A DNA stretch of 64,000 bases from SAR202-VII-2 sp965263165. GTDB taxonomy: Bacteria > Chloroflexota > Dehalococcoidia > Lucifugimonadales > SAR202-VII-2. The position numbers and the translations under genes are program-made. This document shows, piece by piece, positions 17,326-25,675 of the stretch; position 1 is the first letter of the stretch; every line of letters starts with the position of its first letter. The notes beneath the pieces were generated by a model, which saw only the letters and a list, made by a program, of their open reading frames with translations, did not search any database and was not told the origin of the DNA. Where the stretch lies: contig OZ253584.1 of NCBI GenBank assembly GCA_965263165.1, positions 496,001 to 560,000 of the forward strand. Reading direction: 5' to 3'.

Positions 17326-17730
17326 ATGAGACAGCTGACGAAGGCCGAGGCCTGCCGGGAGATGGCGGTGTCCCTGTCCACTTTGGACCGTCGGATCGCC
17401 TCGGGGGATATCCAGGTCAGACGGGAGCAGCGCGGAAGTCGGCACCGGATATACGTGATGCTGGACGACGACCTGCCGGAGAACGGCGCAAATGCCAGAT
17501 CGCAGGGTACGCCGCTGGACGTGGCCCAGGAGCGGATTCGCGCCTTGGACGAGCAGGTGGCGCTCCTCCAGGGCCAGCTTGCACTGGAGCAGGAGCGGAA
17601 CGCCGGGTTGGAGGAAGTCCATCGGAAGGAGCGTGTCAAGCGCGACAGGATGAGGCGAGCGGCCTTCATCCTCGGCTTGGTCGCTGCCGGGCTGTTCGGG
17701 TTGTTGGTCGCCAGCGTACTGGTCACATAG
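17326..17730 (+). CDS. HTH protein with coiled coil and C-terminal membrane anchor
   Basis: This 134-residue protein has three parts. An N-terminal excisionase/MerR-like helix-turn-helix reads LTKAEACREMAVSLSTLDRR, with IYVMLDDD closing the wing. A coiled coil follows at about residues 60-105 (ALDEQVALLQGQLALEQERN), and a single hydrophobic helix ends the protein (AAFILGLVAAGLFGLLVASV). GGAGG lies 6 bases before the ATG. The architecture predicts a DNA-binding protein tethered to the cytoplasmic membrane with its HTH in the cytoplasm. It could act in element segregation, regulation or signalling; no specific function is known to me. Confidence 0.7.
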   Translation: MRQLTKAEACREMAVSLSTLDRRIASGDIQVRREQRGSRHRIYVMLDDDLPENGANARSQGTPLDVAQERIRALDEQVALLQGQLALEQERNAGLEEVHRKERVKRDRMRRAAFILGLVAAGLFGLLVASVLVT

Positions 17731-17797
17731 GACCACGTAGGACTTGGTAGGTACTGTGCTACGGCTAGAATGCGGCGCCACTCCACCTTGTCTACGT

Positions 17798-19720
17798 CTA
17801 GGAACTCACTTCGGGATGCTCATTGATGAGGTCAAAATCAGACATAGAGTGGACGATGTGACTTCTATCTAAGAGATCGACAAGGCGAGGATTAAGCCCC
17901 ACTCGTCTCAGTCTTCTCAAGAAACCATTGTAATCCCACAGAGTGACTGAATCGTCGGCAGACTCAAAACCCCTCAAATCCGCCAAAGAGATGAACAAGC
18001 CTGCGACTCGTTCTATATGGCCTTCATAACCGAGAGCCTTGGACAGAGCTGGCAATCGAGTGCGCAGGTATTCGACCTTGTGGCCGAGCCTGGCAATTTG
18101 ATCCTGAAGTTCCCGGTCCAGAACGTCACCGCCCTTGACTTCGATGACTAAGCACTCTCCGTCCTTCACTCCCAGCGCATCGTACTCATAATTGCCCAAC
18201 GAAGCTCGCTTTAGCGAGACCTTGACGTTGCTGTATCCATTAGCTTGCAACCAATACGAGGCCAGGAGCTCCGAAAGTCCTGCGCGCAGTTTGGAGTTGA
18301 CATCAACCGCTCTTTGGCTCAGTTTCCGCATCGCTTGAAAAGCGGGGAGCTCACAATGCGACAACAGGTCCCGGTCAGAAACCCCGTCGATCCTTTCGAC
18401 AATGTGTAGTTTGTCCTTGAATCGGATCAACAGCCCCTCAACTTCTCTTATTGCACGCCCGACATCGCTATCGATCACATGTCCTTCGTGGAACATCTTG
18501 TAGAACAAGTACCACTTGGAGTGATTTGCGATAAACGTTTCCCTCCGGGATCTGACCGCGATGGATACCCAATCACGACCGTCAGACTCAACAGAGTGTG
18601 TAACAAGGAGCATTTCCACCGGAGTATCGGGATAGGTGGCAACTGCGCCGGCAACGAGAATCTCCAGGTCCATAAAGTCGGTAAAGCTTCCGGGCGTGAA
18701 CAGACGCACTGTGTCTGGACCCAGGATTGCCGCCAATCTGTCTTTGGCAGGGATACTTTCCATGTCTACGGGGTAATTTGCCGACAAGTACTCCAGCAGC
18801 CCATGCTTGGAGAACTCAGCGAACTCCGCCAATCCGTACTCCATACTAGGCCAGCTTCCTCCGGGATGTATCGGATTGACAAAATGCTGAAGTTCCTCAA
18901 ACCACTTGGAATCAACTAAGGGTTCGGTGTCCGAACTGGCGTGTGAGGGCAAGGAAACCCCCTCCATCCTGATAACTGAGTCAAATCCGAAGTAGAGGCC
19001 ATCCCACCACCTCTCTGGAATGGGTCTACCGAAGGGCCAGGAGGAAACGCCATCCAGGTGCGTCTGCGCCTCTAGAGTGGACTCATCGCTCAGAGGACGA
19101 AACTCCTCCTCTCCGCCCCAGACCAATTGAAATGCTGCTGGTATGAAATGACTCGGCAGCCACGTATAGTCCACCACCCGCTCCGCTATCAACACAGGGA
19201 GCAATGAATCGCCATCGGCCATCCTGCTTCCGTCACTTAGCGAGACGACCTTACATCTTCCAAGAGCAGCACGGAGGATGGACCCAAATTCGCCACACCT
19301 CTTGATAGCTGTGGTGGTTTCTCCCAAGCCCCGATCTGAGCTCCGCAACGTACCGAAGAGGCCATCGAATCCTGAGCACAAAAGGGCCAGATCGGACTCC
19401 AGATCGGTGACAGCAGATAGAACATACACTCCACTTCCGGGAGAACCATAGCTCAGCCAGTGGCTGATCCTATCGTCGTACTCCAGACCTAGTGAGTCTG
19501 CATTCCGAATCACGAAATCCAGCAAGCTGTTCAAAGTTGTTGCCACGGCCAGACGGTATCCACGAAGGAAGTTCCCCTTGTCTCGAGGGTCCAGGGACTC
19601 GGCTGCGGTCTCCAAACGAACCAGAGACTCAGTACGACACAGGGACTCAAGCGCAGTTAAGTCCAAGAGGAAATGCAAGCGCGAGCCACGGTTCGACGGT
19701 TCATGCGTAGACAGATCCAA
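17798..19720 (-). CDS. Large protein with C-terminal PD-(D/E)XK-like domain
   Basis: This 640-residue protein matches no full-length family I can name. The last ~170 residues contain SELLASYWLQANGY, then YEYDALGVKDGECLVIEVKG, which fits the E...D-x(n)-E-x-K core of a restriction-endonuclease-like fold. The first ~450 residues are mixed alpha/beta without a clear motif. TTG 19720 is chosen as the start because GGAGGG lies at good spacing upstream and no in-frame ATG is well placed. Encoded alone on the minus strand among mobile genes, it is a candidate single-gene defence effector. An inactive structural role cannot be excluded. Confidence 0.6.
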   Translation of the reverse strand: MDLSTHEPSNRGSRLHFLLDLTALESLCRTESLVRLETAAESLDPRDKGNFLRGYRLAVATTLNSLLDFVIRNADSLGLEYDDRISHWLSYGSPGSGVYVLSAVTDLESDLALLCSGFDGLFGTLRSSDRGLGETTTAIKRCGEFGSILRAALGRCKVVSLSDGSRMADGDSLLPVLIAERVVDYTWLPSHFIPAAFQLVWGGEEEFRPLSDESTLEAQTHLDGVSSWPFGRPIPERWWDGLYFGFDSVIRMEGVSLPSHASSDTEPLVDSKWFEELQHFVNPIHPGGSWPSMEYGLAEFAEFSKHGLLEYLSANYPVDMESIPAKDRLAAILGPDTVRLFTPGSFTDFMDLEILVAGAVATYPDTPVEMLLVTHSVESDGRDWVSIAVRSRRETFIANHSKWYLFYKMFHEGHVIDSDVGRAIREVEGLLIRFKDKLHIVERIDGVSDRDLLSHCELPAFQAMRKLSQRAVDVNSKLRAGLSELLASYWLQANGYSNVKVSLKRASLGNYEYDALGVKDGECLVIEVKGGDVLDRELQDQIARLGHKVEYLRTRLPALSKALGYEGHIERVAGLFISLADLRGFESADDSVTLWDYNGFLRRLRRVGLNPRLVDLLDRSHIVHSMSDFDLINEHPEVSS

Positions 19721-19889
19721 ACGAGCCCTCCATCTATGACATCATACCAAAAGGACAGGAACTCGGAATCACAAGACGCCGAACATTCACCAGATTCTGA
19801 CAGTTGCCCCTGTGGATGGTAGGAGACAGTTGACAGGAGCCCAGCCCATGTCGCACTATCTTGGTAAGACTCGATAACAAGAGGTGAAC

Positions 19890-20147
19890 ATGCCGCGAAC
19901 GACCAAGACCATCACCTTCTCCTTGCCGCCGGAGATGGCTGATCGGGTGGACGATGTGATGAAGCAGCAGGGACGGTCCAGGAGCGAGTTCCTTCGAGAG
20001 GCGGTGCTCCGCTACATCGAGGAGTGCGAGTGGAGACAGCTGCTCCAGTACGGAGAGGAGAGGGCGAGGGAGAAGGGCATCGGCCCCGAGGACGTGGCCG
20101 GTCTGGTGGAAGAGTACCGGGCCGAGGTCAGTTCCTCCCGTAGATGA
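19890..20147 (+). CDS. Ribbon-helix-helix antitoxin (CopG-like)
   Basis: This 85-residue protein has the RHH fold: beta-strand KTITFSLPPEMADRVDDVM, then GRSRSEFLREAVLRYIEE, followed by a Glu-rich tail likely to clamp the toxin. GTG 19884 is an alternative start; ATG 19890 is preferred. It overlaps the PIN toxin gene by ATGA. Family members bind operator palindromes in their own promoter. Confidence 0.85.
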   Translation: MPRTTKTITFSLPPEMADRVDDVMKQQGRSRSEFLREAVLRYIEECEWRQLLQYGEERAREKGIGPEDVAGLVEEYRAEVSSSRR

Positions 20148-20551
20148 GAGTCGTCCTAGATACCAACGTCATAGTCTCCGGTCTCAACTTCCCAGGCAAC
20201 GAGCGCCTCGTCCTTGAGCTTGCCCTCAGGGGACGGTTCGAGTTGTGCCTGTCCCTCTTCATTCTTGAGGAAGTTGCCGGGGTGCTTGGCCGCAAGTTCG
20301 ATTGGACCGAGGAACGCTCGTCCCAGGCTCTTAGGGCGCTGGAAGATGCCGCGACCGTCATTGAACCTACTAGGCTGCCGGACGTGATCGAGGGCGGCCA
20401 CGCGGACAACCGCATCCTGGAATGCGCTGTGGAAGCTTCCGCCGACTACCTGGTGACCGGTGATCGGCGGCACCTATTGCCCCTTGAGGCGCATCAGGGT
20501 GCAAGAATCGTGAACGCTCCCCGCTTCCTGTCGTTCTTGGGAGAAGGATGA
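20144..20551 (+). CDS. PIN-domain toxin (VapC-like, COG1569 type)
   Basis: This 135-residue PIN-domain ribonuclease begins VVLDTNVIVSGL, with Asp at the first acidic position and Asn beside it. It continues with LFILEEVAGVL, the acidic D-N pair in HADNRILECA, and DYLVTGDRRHLLPL carrying the last Asp. These match the putative TA toxin PIN family. Such toxins cleave tRNA or other RNAs. Translation is coupled to the RHH antitoxin. Confidence 0.85.
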   Translation: MRVVLDTNVIVSGLNFPGNERLVLELALRGRFELCLSLFILEEVAGVLGRKFDWTEERSSQALRALEDAATVIEPTRLPDVIEGGHADNRILECAVEASADYLVTGDRRHLLPLEAHQGARIVNAPRFLSFLGEG

Positions 20552-20609
20552 CTCCAGACTGTATCTGGCCGGCTTCGTTCGTTGATGATTTTGGCAAGGA
20601 GGTGTTCTG

Positions 20610-21743
20610 ATGTCGCGAATGTCATCAAATCGCACCCCACATGGCGAAGCGGTAGCAATCATCGAGCAACTCGTGACAAAGAATCTGGGAGGAAACCTGG
20701 ATGCCACGGCAGCATGCAACCAGTGCAGCGAAGAGCTTACGGTAAACCTCGTAGCGGGAGCTTCCAGCGTCAGTCGAGAGAAGCTCGTGGGAACGGTGCG
20801 CCCCGACATCAGCCTGCTCGATGAGAATGGCGAGCCTGTGAGGTTCATAGAAGTCGTGGACAGCCATGCTCCTGAGGGGACCGTCCATGAGCAGGCCCTG
20901 CAAAACGGCACTGAGGTAGTGGAAATCCATCTAAGGGCCGAAAGGGAGTTCACAGGAAGAAGAAGGAACAAAGCCTTGGACGCATCCCTGACGGTCAAGG
21001 CGAGATTACAGGAACTCGCTGCTGGACGGATCGTTCTGGACGCCCACAACCTCCTTTGTCGCAGACCCAAGTGCAGGGAGTGTGGCGCACCGCTGCCACT
21101 GAGAACAGTAACGGTCAGCACGAAGGACTGCTGGAAGTGCGGCCAGAACGTGAACGTCGCTACGGGAGACAAAGACGGTGAGAGCCTTGAGCAAGACTAC
21201 TTCACCACGGAGGAGATCGAATTCGCTCGGGAGAACGGGGTAACTCTGGAGCGCAGATTCAGCTCCACCGTTGGAGGAAAGTATCTGGCCAACGTCTGCA
21301 CCCGGTGCGATCAAATCCAAGGGAACTGGTTCTTGTACATGGACCCGTTTCACGACAGGTTCAATCTACACAAGGCGGAGCGGCAGGTATACGGACCCTG
21401 CGACCGGTGCGCCACACGCTACTGCATGACACATGGGGAGTACATGGACTATAGGGGCGGCAGCCAGTGCCCGTCCTGCGTGGAAGAAGCAGAAAGAGTC
21501 ATGTGCCCGAACAACCCTGACAGAGAATGCTTCTACCCTCAAAGGTGCGAAGAGGGCGGGTGCTATTTCCTGAACCGGGAACAACAGAGACGAGAGCAGC
21601 TAGAGCAGGCGGAACAGCAGCAACGGATAGAGCAGGAACGTCGCGAGCAGCAGCAACGGGAACGGCAAGAGCAGCGCGAACAAGAGCAGCGCCAATGGGC
21701 AGAGCTTCAGGAATGGTTCGACCAACGTCGAGGGCCGAGTTGA
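20610..21743 (+). CDS. Cys-rich zinc-ribbon protein with nuclease-like N-terminus
   Basis: This 377-residue protein begins with a segment (RPDISLLDENGEPVRFIEVV) shaped like the D-x(n)-E core of CoiA-type or PD-(D/E)XK folds, although the usual Lys is replaced by Asp. At least four Cys clusters follow: CRECG...CWKCG, CTRC, CDRCATRYC and CPSC, then a Cys-rich tail. The last ~60 residues are a Gln/Arg/Glu coiled coil. A very good AAGGAGGTG precedes ATG 20610. It is one base from the next gene, whose product also has a nuclease-like core, so the two probably act together. Function is unknown; nucleic-acid binding is inferred. Confidence 0.6.
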   Translation: MSRMSSNRTPHGEAVAIIEQLVTKNLGGNLDATAACNQCSEELTVNLVAGASSVSREKLVGTVRPDISLLDENGEPVRFIEVVDSHAPEGTVHEQALQNGTEVVEIHLRAEREFTGRRRNKALDASLTVKARLQELAAGRIVLDAHNLLCRRPKCRECGAPLPLRTVTVSTKDCWKCGQNVNVATGDKDGESLEQDYFTTEEIEFARENGVTLERRFSSTVGGKYLANVCTRCDQIQGNWFLYMDPFHDRFNLHKAERQVYGPCDRCATRYCMTHGEYMDYRGGSQCPSCVEEAERVMCPNNPDRECFYPQRCEEGGCYFLNREQQRREQLEQAEQQQRIEQERREQQQRERQEQREQEQRQWAELQEWFDQRRGPS

Positions 21744-21744
21744 C

Positions 21745-22437
21745 ATGATTGACATGGACGGTCTTATGGGGAGCCTGGCGGACTCGCGGAAGGTGTTTCA
21801 TTCGGAAGCAGACTTCCAGCACGCCCTGGCATGGCATATTCACCAGGCCATGCCGGAAAGCCAGGTCAGGTTAGAGGTCGATGTCATGCAGGTAGAGCAC
21901 CAGAGGAGGTTCCTGGACATCTGGCTTCCGTTGGAAGGGATCGCCATCGAATTGAAGTACAAGACTCGGGGATTGGAACTGGAGCAAGACGACGAGCCCT
22001 TTGTCCTCCGCAACCAAAGCGCACAAGACCAAGGGCGGTATGACTTTCTCCTCGACATTCAGAGACTTGAGCTTATGCGCTCTAATCTGGAGCAATGCAA
22101 GGCTGCATATGCTGTGTTGCTGACCAACGACTCTTCATACTGGAAGGTTCCCACGCACAGAGACACGGTGGACGCTGCCTTTCGTGTACACGAGGGGCGG
22201 GCGGTTTCGGGAGCATTGGCGTGGGCGGCCCGGGCGAGTTCGGGAACGGTCGGGGGCCGAGAATCGCCGATACAGATACGGGACTCTTATCATCTTCGCT
22301 GGCGGGAGTATTCCAACTTCCCTGGGAAGTCATACGGCAGCTTCCGGTATCTTGCGGTTTCGGTGGAGCGATCGAGGGCAGCGGCCGACAGCCGTTCCTT
22401 GACAATGGCCTCTTGGGTGAGTCATGATACTGAGTAA
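21745..22437 (+). CDS. PD-(D/E)XK-like nuclease family protein
   Basis: In this 230-residue protein the segment FHSEADFQHALAWHIHQAMP supplies a Glu helix, and RRFLDIWLPLEGIAIELKYK supplies the D...E-x-K catalytic pattern of restriction-like nucleases. Residues 165-215 (PIQIRDSYHLRWREYSNF, FRYLAVSV) form a conserved-looking C-terminal beta unit. ATG 21745 starts one base after the preceding stop. Together with the Cys-rich neighbour it makes a compact two-gene unit just upstream of a large serine recombinase. Confidence 0.65.
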   Translation: MIDMDGLMGSLADSRKVFHSEADFQHALAWHIHQAMPESQVRLEVDVMQVEHQRRFLDIWLPLEGIAIELKYKTRGLELEQDDEPFVLRNQSAQDQGRYDFLLDIQRLELMRSNLEQCKAAYAVLLTNDSSYWKVPTHRDTVDAAFRVHEGRAVSGALAWAARASSGTVGGRESPIQIRDSYHLRWREYSNFPGKSYGSFRYLAVSVERSRAAADSRSLTMASWVSHDTE

Positions 22438-22447
22438 GACTCGGTAA
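22431..22447. promoter_or_regulatory. Imperfect dyad upstream of recombinase
   Basis: The 17-base dyad ACTGAGT-aag-ACTCGGT (one mismatch in the arms) lies 21 bases before the recombinase start. A closely related word, gtaagactcgataa, occurs at 19864-19877 upstream of the RHH antitoxin gene. It could be a recombinase binding or att-related site, or an operator. Confidence 0.4.
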
Positions 22448-22468
22448 TTGCAGACAATGGAGGACGGC

Positions 22469-24061
22469 ATGAAGAAGAAGCACCTACAGCCGCTTGCACC
22501 GGCGGCGCTCTACGCCAGGGTGTCCAGCGACCGGCAGGACGTGGACCTGTCCGTGTCCGCCCAGCTGAGGGCGCTCAAGGAGTACGCGAAGGCCAACGGC
22601 TACTCCGTGGCCCGCGAATACGTGGACGAGGCCGAGAGCGGCCGCGTCGCCGACAGGCCCCAGTTCAGGGAGATGATCGAGGAGGGCAGCAAGCCGAAAG
22701 CCCCCTTCGAGGTCATCTTGGTATGGAAATTCAGCCGCTTCACCAGGAAGCGCGAGCACGCCGTGGCCTTCAAGTCCCAGCTGCGGCGCAAGGGCATCCG
22801 CGTGGTGTCCATCACCGAGCAGGCCGAGGACAACGCCACCGGCAGGCTGCTTGAGGGAATCATCGAGAGCGTGGACGAATATTACAGCGAGAATCTTGCC
22901 CAGGAGGTCGTCCGGGGCATGAGGGAGGCCGCTTCGAGAGGCTTCTTCCTCGGCTCGAAGGCCCCCTTCGGCTACAGGCGGGTGAAGGTCAGCGACGGGG
23001 CGAAGGAGCGCCCCATCCTTGAGGTTGACCCCGCCACCGCCCCGGTGGTGAGGGAGCTATTCGAGAAGTCCCTGCGGGGCAGCGGCCTCAAGGAGCTATG
23101 CAAGGAGCTGAACGAGAGGGGCGTCACCAACCGGGGAAAGCGGTGGAACAAGGGCGGACTCCACTACGTTCTGAGAAACGAAGCCTACACCGGCGCCGCC
23201 GTATGGGGAAAGATCAGCAAGGGAGAGAAGGCCCAGGACCCTGTAAGGGTGGAAGGAGCGTGGCCTGCGCTGATTTCGAGGGAGCTGTTCGACAACGTGC
23301 AGCAAGCGATGAGTGACCGCGCCCCGAAGGTGCAGAGGCCCGCCAGGGTGGGCAGCCAGTACCTTCTGAGCGGCCTCTTGCGCTGCGGGGTGTGCGGTAA
23401 GCCCTACTCGGCCCAGGGAGCCAAGAGCGGGCAGTTCGCCTACTACATCTGCGGCACCCTGTTCAGGGAGGGAGCGGGGACGTGCAGCGCCCGCTACCTG
23501 AACGCACCGAAGCTGGAGACCTTCGTGGTGGAGAAGATCAGGGAGCGCATCCTCACCGAGGAGACCATTGTGGCGCTGGTGCAGCTGGTGGCCGAGGAGA
23601 TCGACGCGATGGCCGGGGAGCTTTCCGGCAGGCTGGAGGTCGTCGAGGCCGAGCTATCCGACGTGAGGAAGCGGCTTGAGAAGCTCTACGAGGCCATCGA
23701 GACCAGCGAGCTGACCCTGGAGGTCCTGTCGCCCCGCATCATGTCTCTGAGGCACCGAGAGGAGCAGCTGGAGGCTGCGAGAGAGGACGCCGAGACCCAG
23801 CTTGAACAGAGGAGAGTGGAGCTGCCCGACACCGAGGAGATAGCGCGGTACGTTGCGGACTTCCGAAACTTCCTGAAGGACGGGACGATCCCGGAGCGCA
23901 AGGCGCTCATCCGCAACTTCGTGGAGGGCATCGAGGTGGAGGGAGACGAGGCGACGCTGACGTACACGGTCCCCATGCCGAGCGACGGTGTGATGTCGGA
24001 ATCGGCCTCGGTTCTTGATTTCGTCAAGTCCAGCCCACCTGTCGAGATTCGAACCAGGTGA
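22469..24061 (+). CDS. Large serine recombinase (site-specific integrase)
   Basis: This 530-residue protein has the resolvase catalytic domain first (ALYARVSSDRQDVDLSVSAQ with the nucleophilic Ser, then WKFSRFTRKREHAV), a recombinase domain (GYRRVKV...ITPV-type and RNEAYTGAAVWGK), and a zinc-ribbon with CGVCGKPYSAQGAK followed by ICGT...C. A long coiled coil (about residues 375-460) precedes the C-terminal tail. GGAGG 5 bases upstream selects ATG 22469. Such enzymes integrate and excise elements at att sites usually beside their own gene. It is the likely mobility enzyme for at least part of the accessory region. Confidence 0.92.
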   Translation: MKKKHLQPLAPAALYARVSSDRQDVDLSVSAQLRALKEYAKANGYSVAREYVDEAESGRVADRPQFREMIEEGSKPKAPFEVILVWKFSRFTRKREHAVAFKSQLRRKGIRVVSITEQAEDNATGRLLEGIIESVDEYYSENLAQEVVRGMREAASRGFFLGSKAPFGYRRVKVSDGAKERPILEVDPATAPVVRELFEKSLRGSGLKELCKELNERGVTNRGKRWNKGGLHYVLRNEAYTGAAVWGKISKGEKAQDPVRVEGAWPALISRELFDNVQQAMSDRAPKVQRPARVGSQYLLSGLLRCGVCGKPYSAQGAKSGQFAYYICGTLFREGAGTCSARYLNAPKLETFVVEKIRERILTEETIVALVQLVAEEIDAMAGELSGRLEVVEAELSDVRKRLEKLYEAIETSELTLEVLSPRIMSLRHREEQLEAAREDAETQLEQRRVELPDTEEIARYVADFRNFLKDGTIPERKALIRNFVEGIEVEGDEATLTYTVPMPSDGVMSESASVLDFVKSSPPVEIRTR

Positions 24062-24184
24062 TCACACCGTCCGGCGCAGGCTCGCTAGCCCTGCGCGCTG
24101 CAATAGTCAGGAACCGCGCCCCCCGGCGGAACCTCCCATCCCTGCCCCAAGCAGGGTGCAGGGGGCGCAGCCCCCGTCGGCGGT

Positions 24185-24206
24185 ACAGGGGGAGTTCCCC
24201 TGTTTC
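24185..24206 (+). terminator. Intrinsic terminator-like hairpin after recombinase
   Basis: A 7-bp stem (24185-24191 with 24197-24203) around a 5-nt loop is followed by a short T-containing run. It lies 124 bases past the recombinase stop. Confidence 0.5.
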
Positions 24207-24386
24207 TAAAAACGTTGGAGGGTGGAGCGGGCGGGATAGCGGCGCTGGCCAAGCCAAACTTTCCGCTGAAGGAGGGCGTAGGCCAAAACAAGACCCTCCC
24301 CTCCAACCTGACACCGCCCCATTGCAAAATAAGAACAGTTGTGCTATAGTACCCCCATGAAGTCGGCCACCGGCCCCCTTCTCTTT

Positions 24387-24540
24387 CTCGGAGCCTGCCG
24401 CATACATGAGCACTGGGGGCTAACCATGGAGAGTCCCCCTGTGGCAGGAGCGCTGAGGGAACAACCCAAGGGGCAAGACCCTCCGAGGAAGGTTGGGACC
24501 GGAGCGAATGCCGTTGTAGGGCACAAGCCCTTGGGAGCCG
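24387..24540 (+). repeat. 154-bp repeated unit, copy A
   Basis: This segment is about 85% identical by eye to 24950-25103. Both share the blocks ggagcctgccgcat, gcgctgagggaacaaccc, aaggggcaagacc and gagcgaatgccgttgta. Differences do not follow a codon pattern, so a structured or non-coding element is more likely than a gene. Confidence 0.8.
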
Positions 24541-24949
24541 CTAAAGGCTCCCCGCGGTTTCGCTAAGGCTCGCGACGGCTCTGTCTCAGATCTGTCCCGG
24601 CTCCGTCACGGCTCCCTTCGGGGCGCCGCTGGTAAACGTCGCGAAGCGCCGACAACCGTCCCACAGTCGTGACATCTGTCCCCCGGAGGTTTATGCAGCA
24701 CCGCTCCCGCTCCCGCCGCTTTGCCGTGGGCGCACCTACCGGCTTCCGCCTGCTCTACGCCTGGACGCCCTCTCCTGTTCCAGGCGCTGCCGGAAGCCCG
24801 CCCACCGCGCAGAACACGCACAGCGCGACGCCTACAGGCAGGAGCGCGTGGGCTTCCGGGACGGGACGGCTATCCGGACGGTGAAGCGGCCCCACTGGAG
24901 TCGCCGCCCGGCTGGCGCCGGAGCCAATGCCGTTGTCAGGCACAGGCTC

Positions 24950-25103
24950 CTCGGAGCCTGCCGCATGCATATTGCACTGGAGGCTAAACACAGAGAATCC
25001 CCCTGTGGCAGGCGCGCTGAGGGAACAACCCAAGGGGCAAGACCGTCCGAGGAAGATTGGGACCGGAGCGAATGCCGTTGTAAGGCACAGGCTCTTTGGA
25101 GCT
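24950..25103 (+). repeat. 154-bp repeated unit, copy B
   Basis: This is the second copy of the unit at 24387-24540. It is directly preceded (24919-24955) by a partial third copy of the unit's 3' end, so units can abut head to tail. No known RNA family is recognised. Confidence 0.8.
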
Positions 25104-25113
25104 ATCCCGCTCC

Positions 25114-25220
25114 GCGACGCTTCCGCGACGAGTACGCGACCGATACGCGACGCCTCCGCGACGGGTACGCGACCGATACGCGACGCTTCCGCGACGGCTG
25201 CGCGACACAACCGCGACGCC
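25114..25220 (+). repeat. 33-bp minisatellite
   Basis: Three tandem 33-base units, starting at 25114, 25147 and 25180, each built from gcgacgc, ccgcgacg and a gtacgcgaccgatac-type end, are followed by a fourth partial unit. Inside each unit the word cgcgac recurs about every 11 bases. Open frames here (11-residue repeats on either strand) are by-products of the repetition. Confidence 0.85.
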
Positions 25221-25416
25221 TTCGTGCCTGCAAACCCCGAAATCCGGCTGGCCAGTGTAGCAACAAACAATCAAAGGTCTAACCTGCCCCCGGCAAATCC
25301 TCCCATCCCTTCCCTCGACTACGGGCGGAGGTTAGGATGGGAGTCTCCCGCTTGGCCTTGGACCCAATGTCCCTGGGAAAGAGAGCTGGCGGGGAGCGGA
25401 ACAGCGGGAAGGAGCC

Positions 25417-25605
25417 TTGGACAACGCCATTACGCTGAGCTTCGGCGACCGGTCGCCGATACGCCGGGGCGGCGCCGCTGCCGATGCGCTTCGGGAGACG
25501 GTTGAGTTGGCCCGCCTGGCTGAGGAGGCGGGGTACGCCCGCTACTGGGTCGCCGAGCACCACAACACGCCTGCCTTCGCGGGGGACAGAGAGGTGGAAC
25601 AGTAA
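25417..25605 (+). pseudogene. N-terminal fragment of an LLM-class monooxygenase
   Basis: The frame encodes ITLSFGDRSPIRRGGAAADA and then ETVELARLAEEAGYARYWVAEHHN. This is the classical first 55 residues of a luciferase-like flavin monooxygenase, which normally runs to ~330 residues. After PAFAG (about 25582) the similarity stops and a short unrelated tail ends at 25605. The gene was cut here, so this marks a junction between accessory and core DNA. A GC-rich hairpin (25616-25638) follows. Confidence 0.8.
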
Positions 25606-25675
25606 GAGAAGGAACCCGGCCTGCGGGCGGCAGGCCGGATTGGGAGGACGCCGACGGAAGAGGACCCTAAGCCTA

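Larger units (their letters stand above)
24062..25416. other. 1.35-kb non-coding repeat-rich region
   Basis: Apart from the terminator, two 154-bp units and the minisatellite listed separately, no coding region is supported. Several G-run/C-run hairpins occur at 24160-24320, including a long-range match between a gttggaggg word near 24214 and ccctccaac near 24299. The region separates the recombinase from core-type genes. Confidence 0.6.

Noticed and set aside
24046..24055. gattcgaacc at the end of the recombinase gene, like a tRNA T-loop
   Set aside because: The flanking bases do not form a T stem or acceptor stem, and no second copy was found as an att repeat; I cannot support a tRNA or att site.
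25114..25220. Tandem repeats considered as a CRISPR array
   Set aside because: Units are contiguous with no spacers, and no cas genes are in the window.
24927..25505. 192-residue open frame with 11-residue repeats
   Set aside because: The repeats mirror the 33-bp minisatellite and occur on both strands; there is no start signal.
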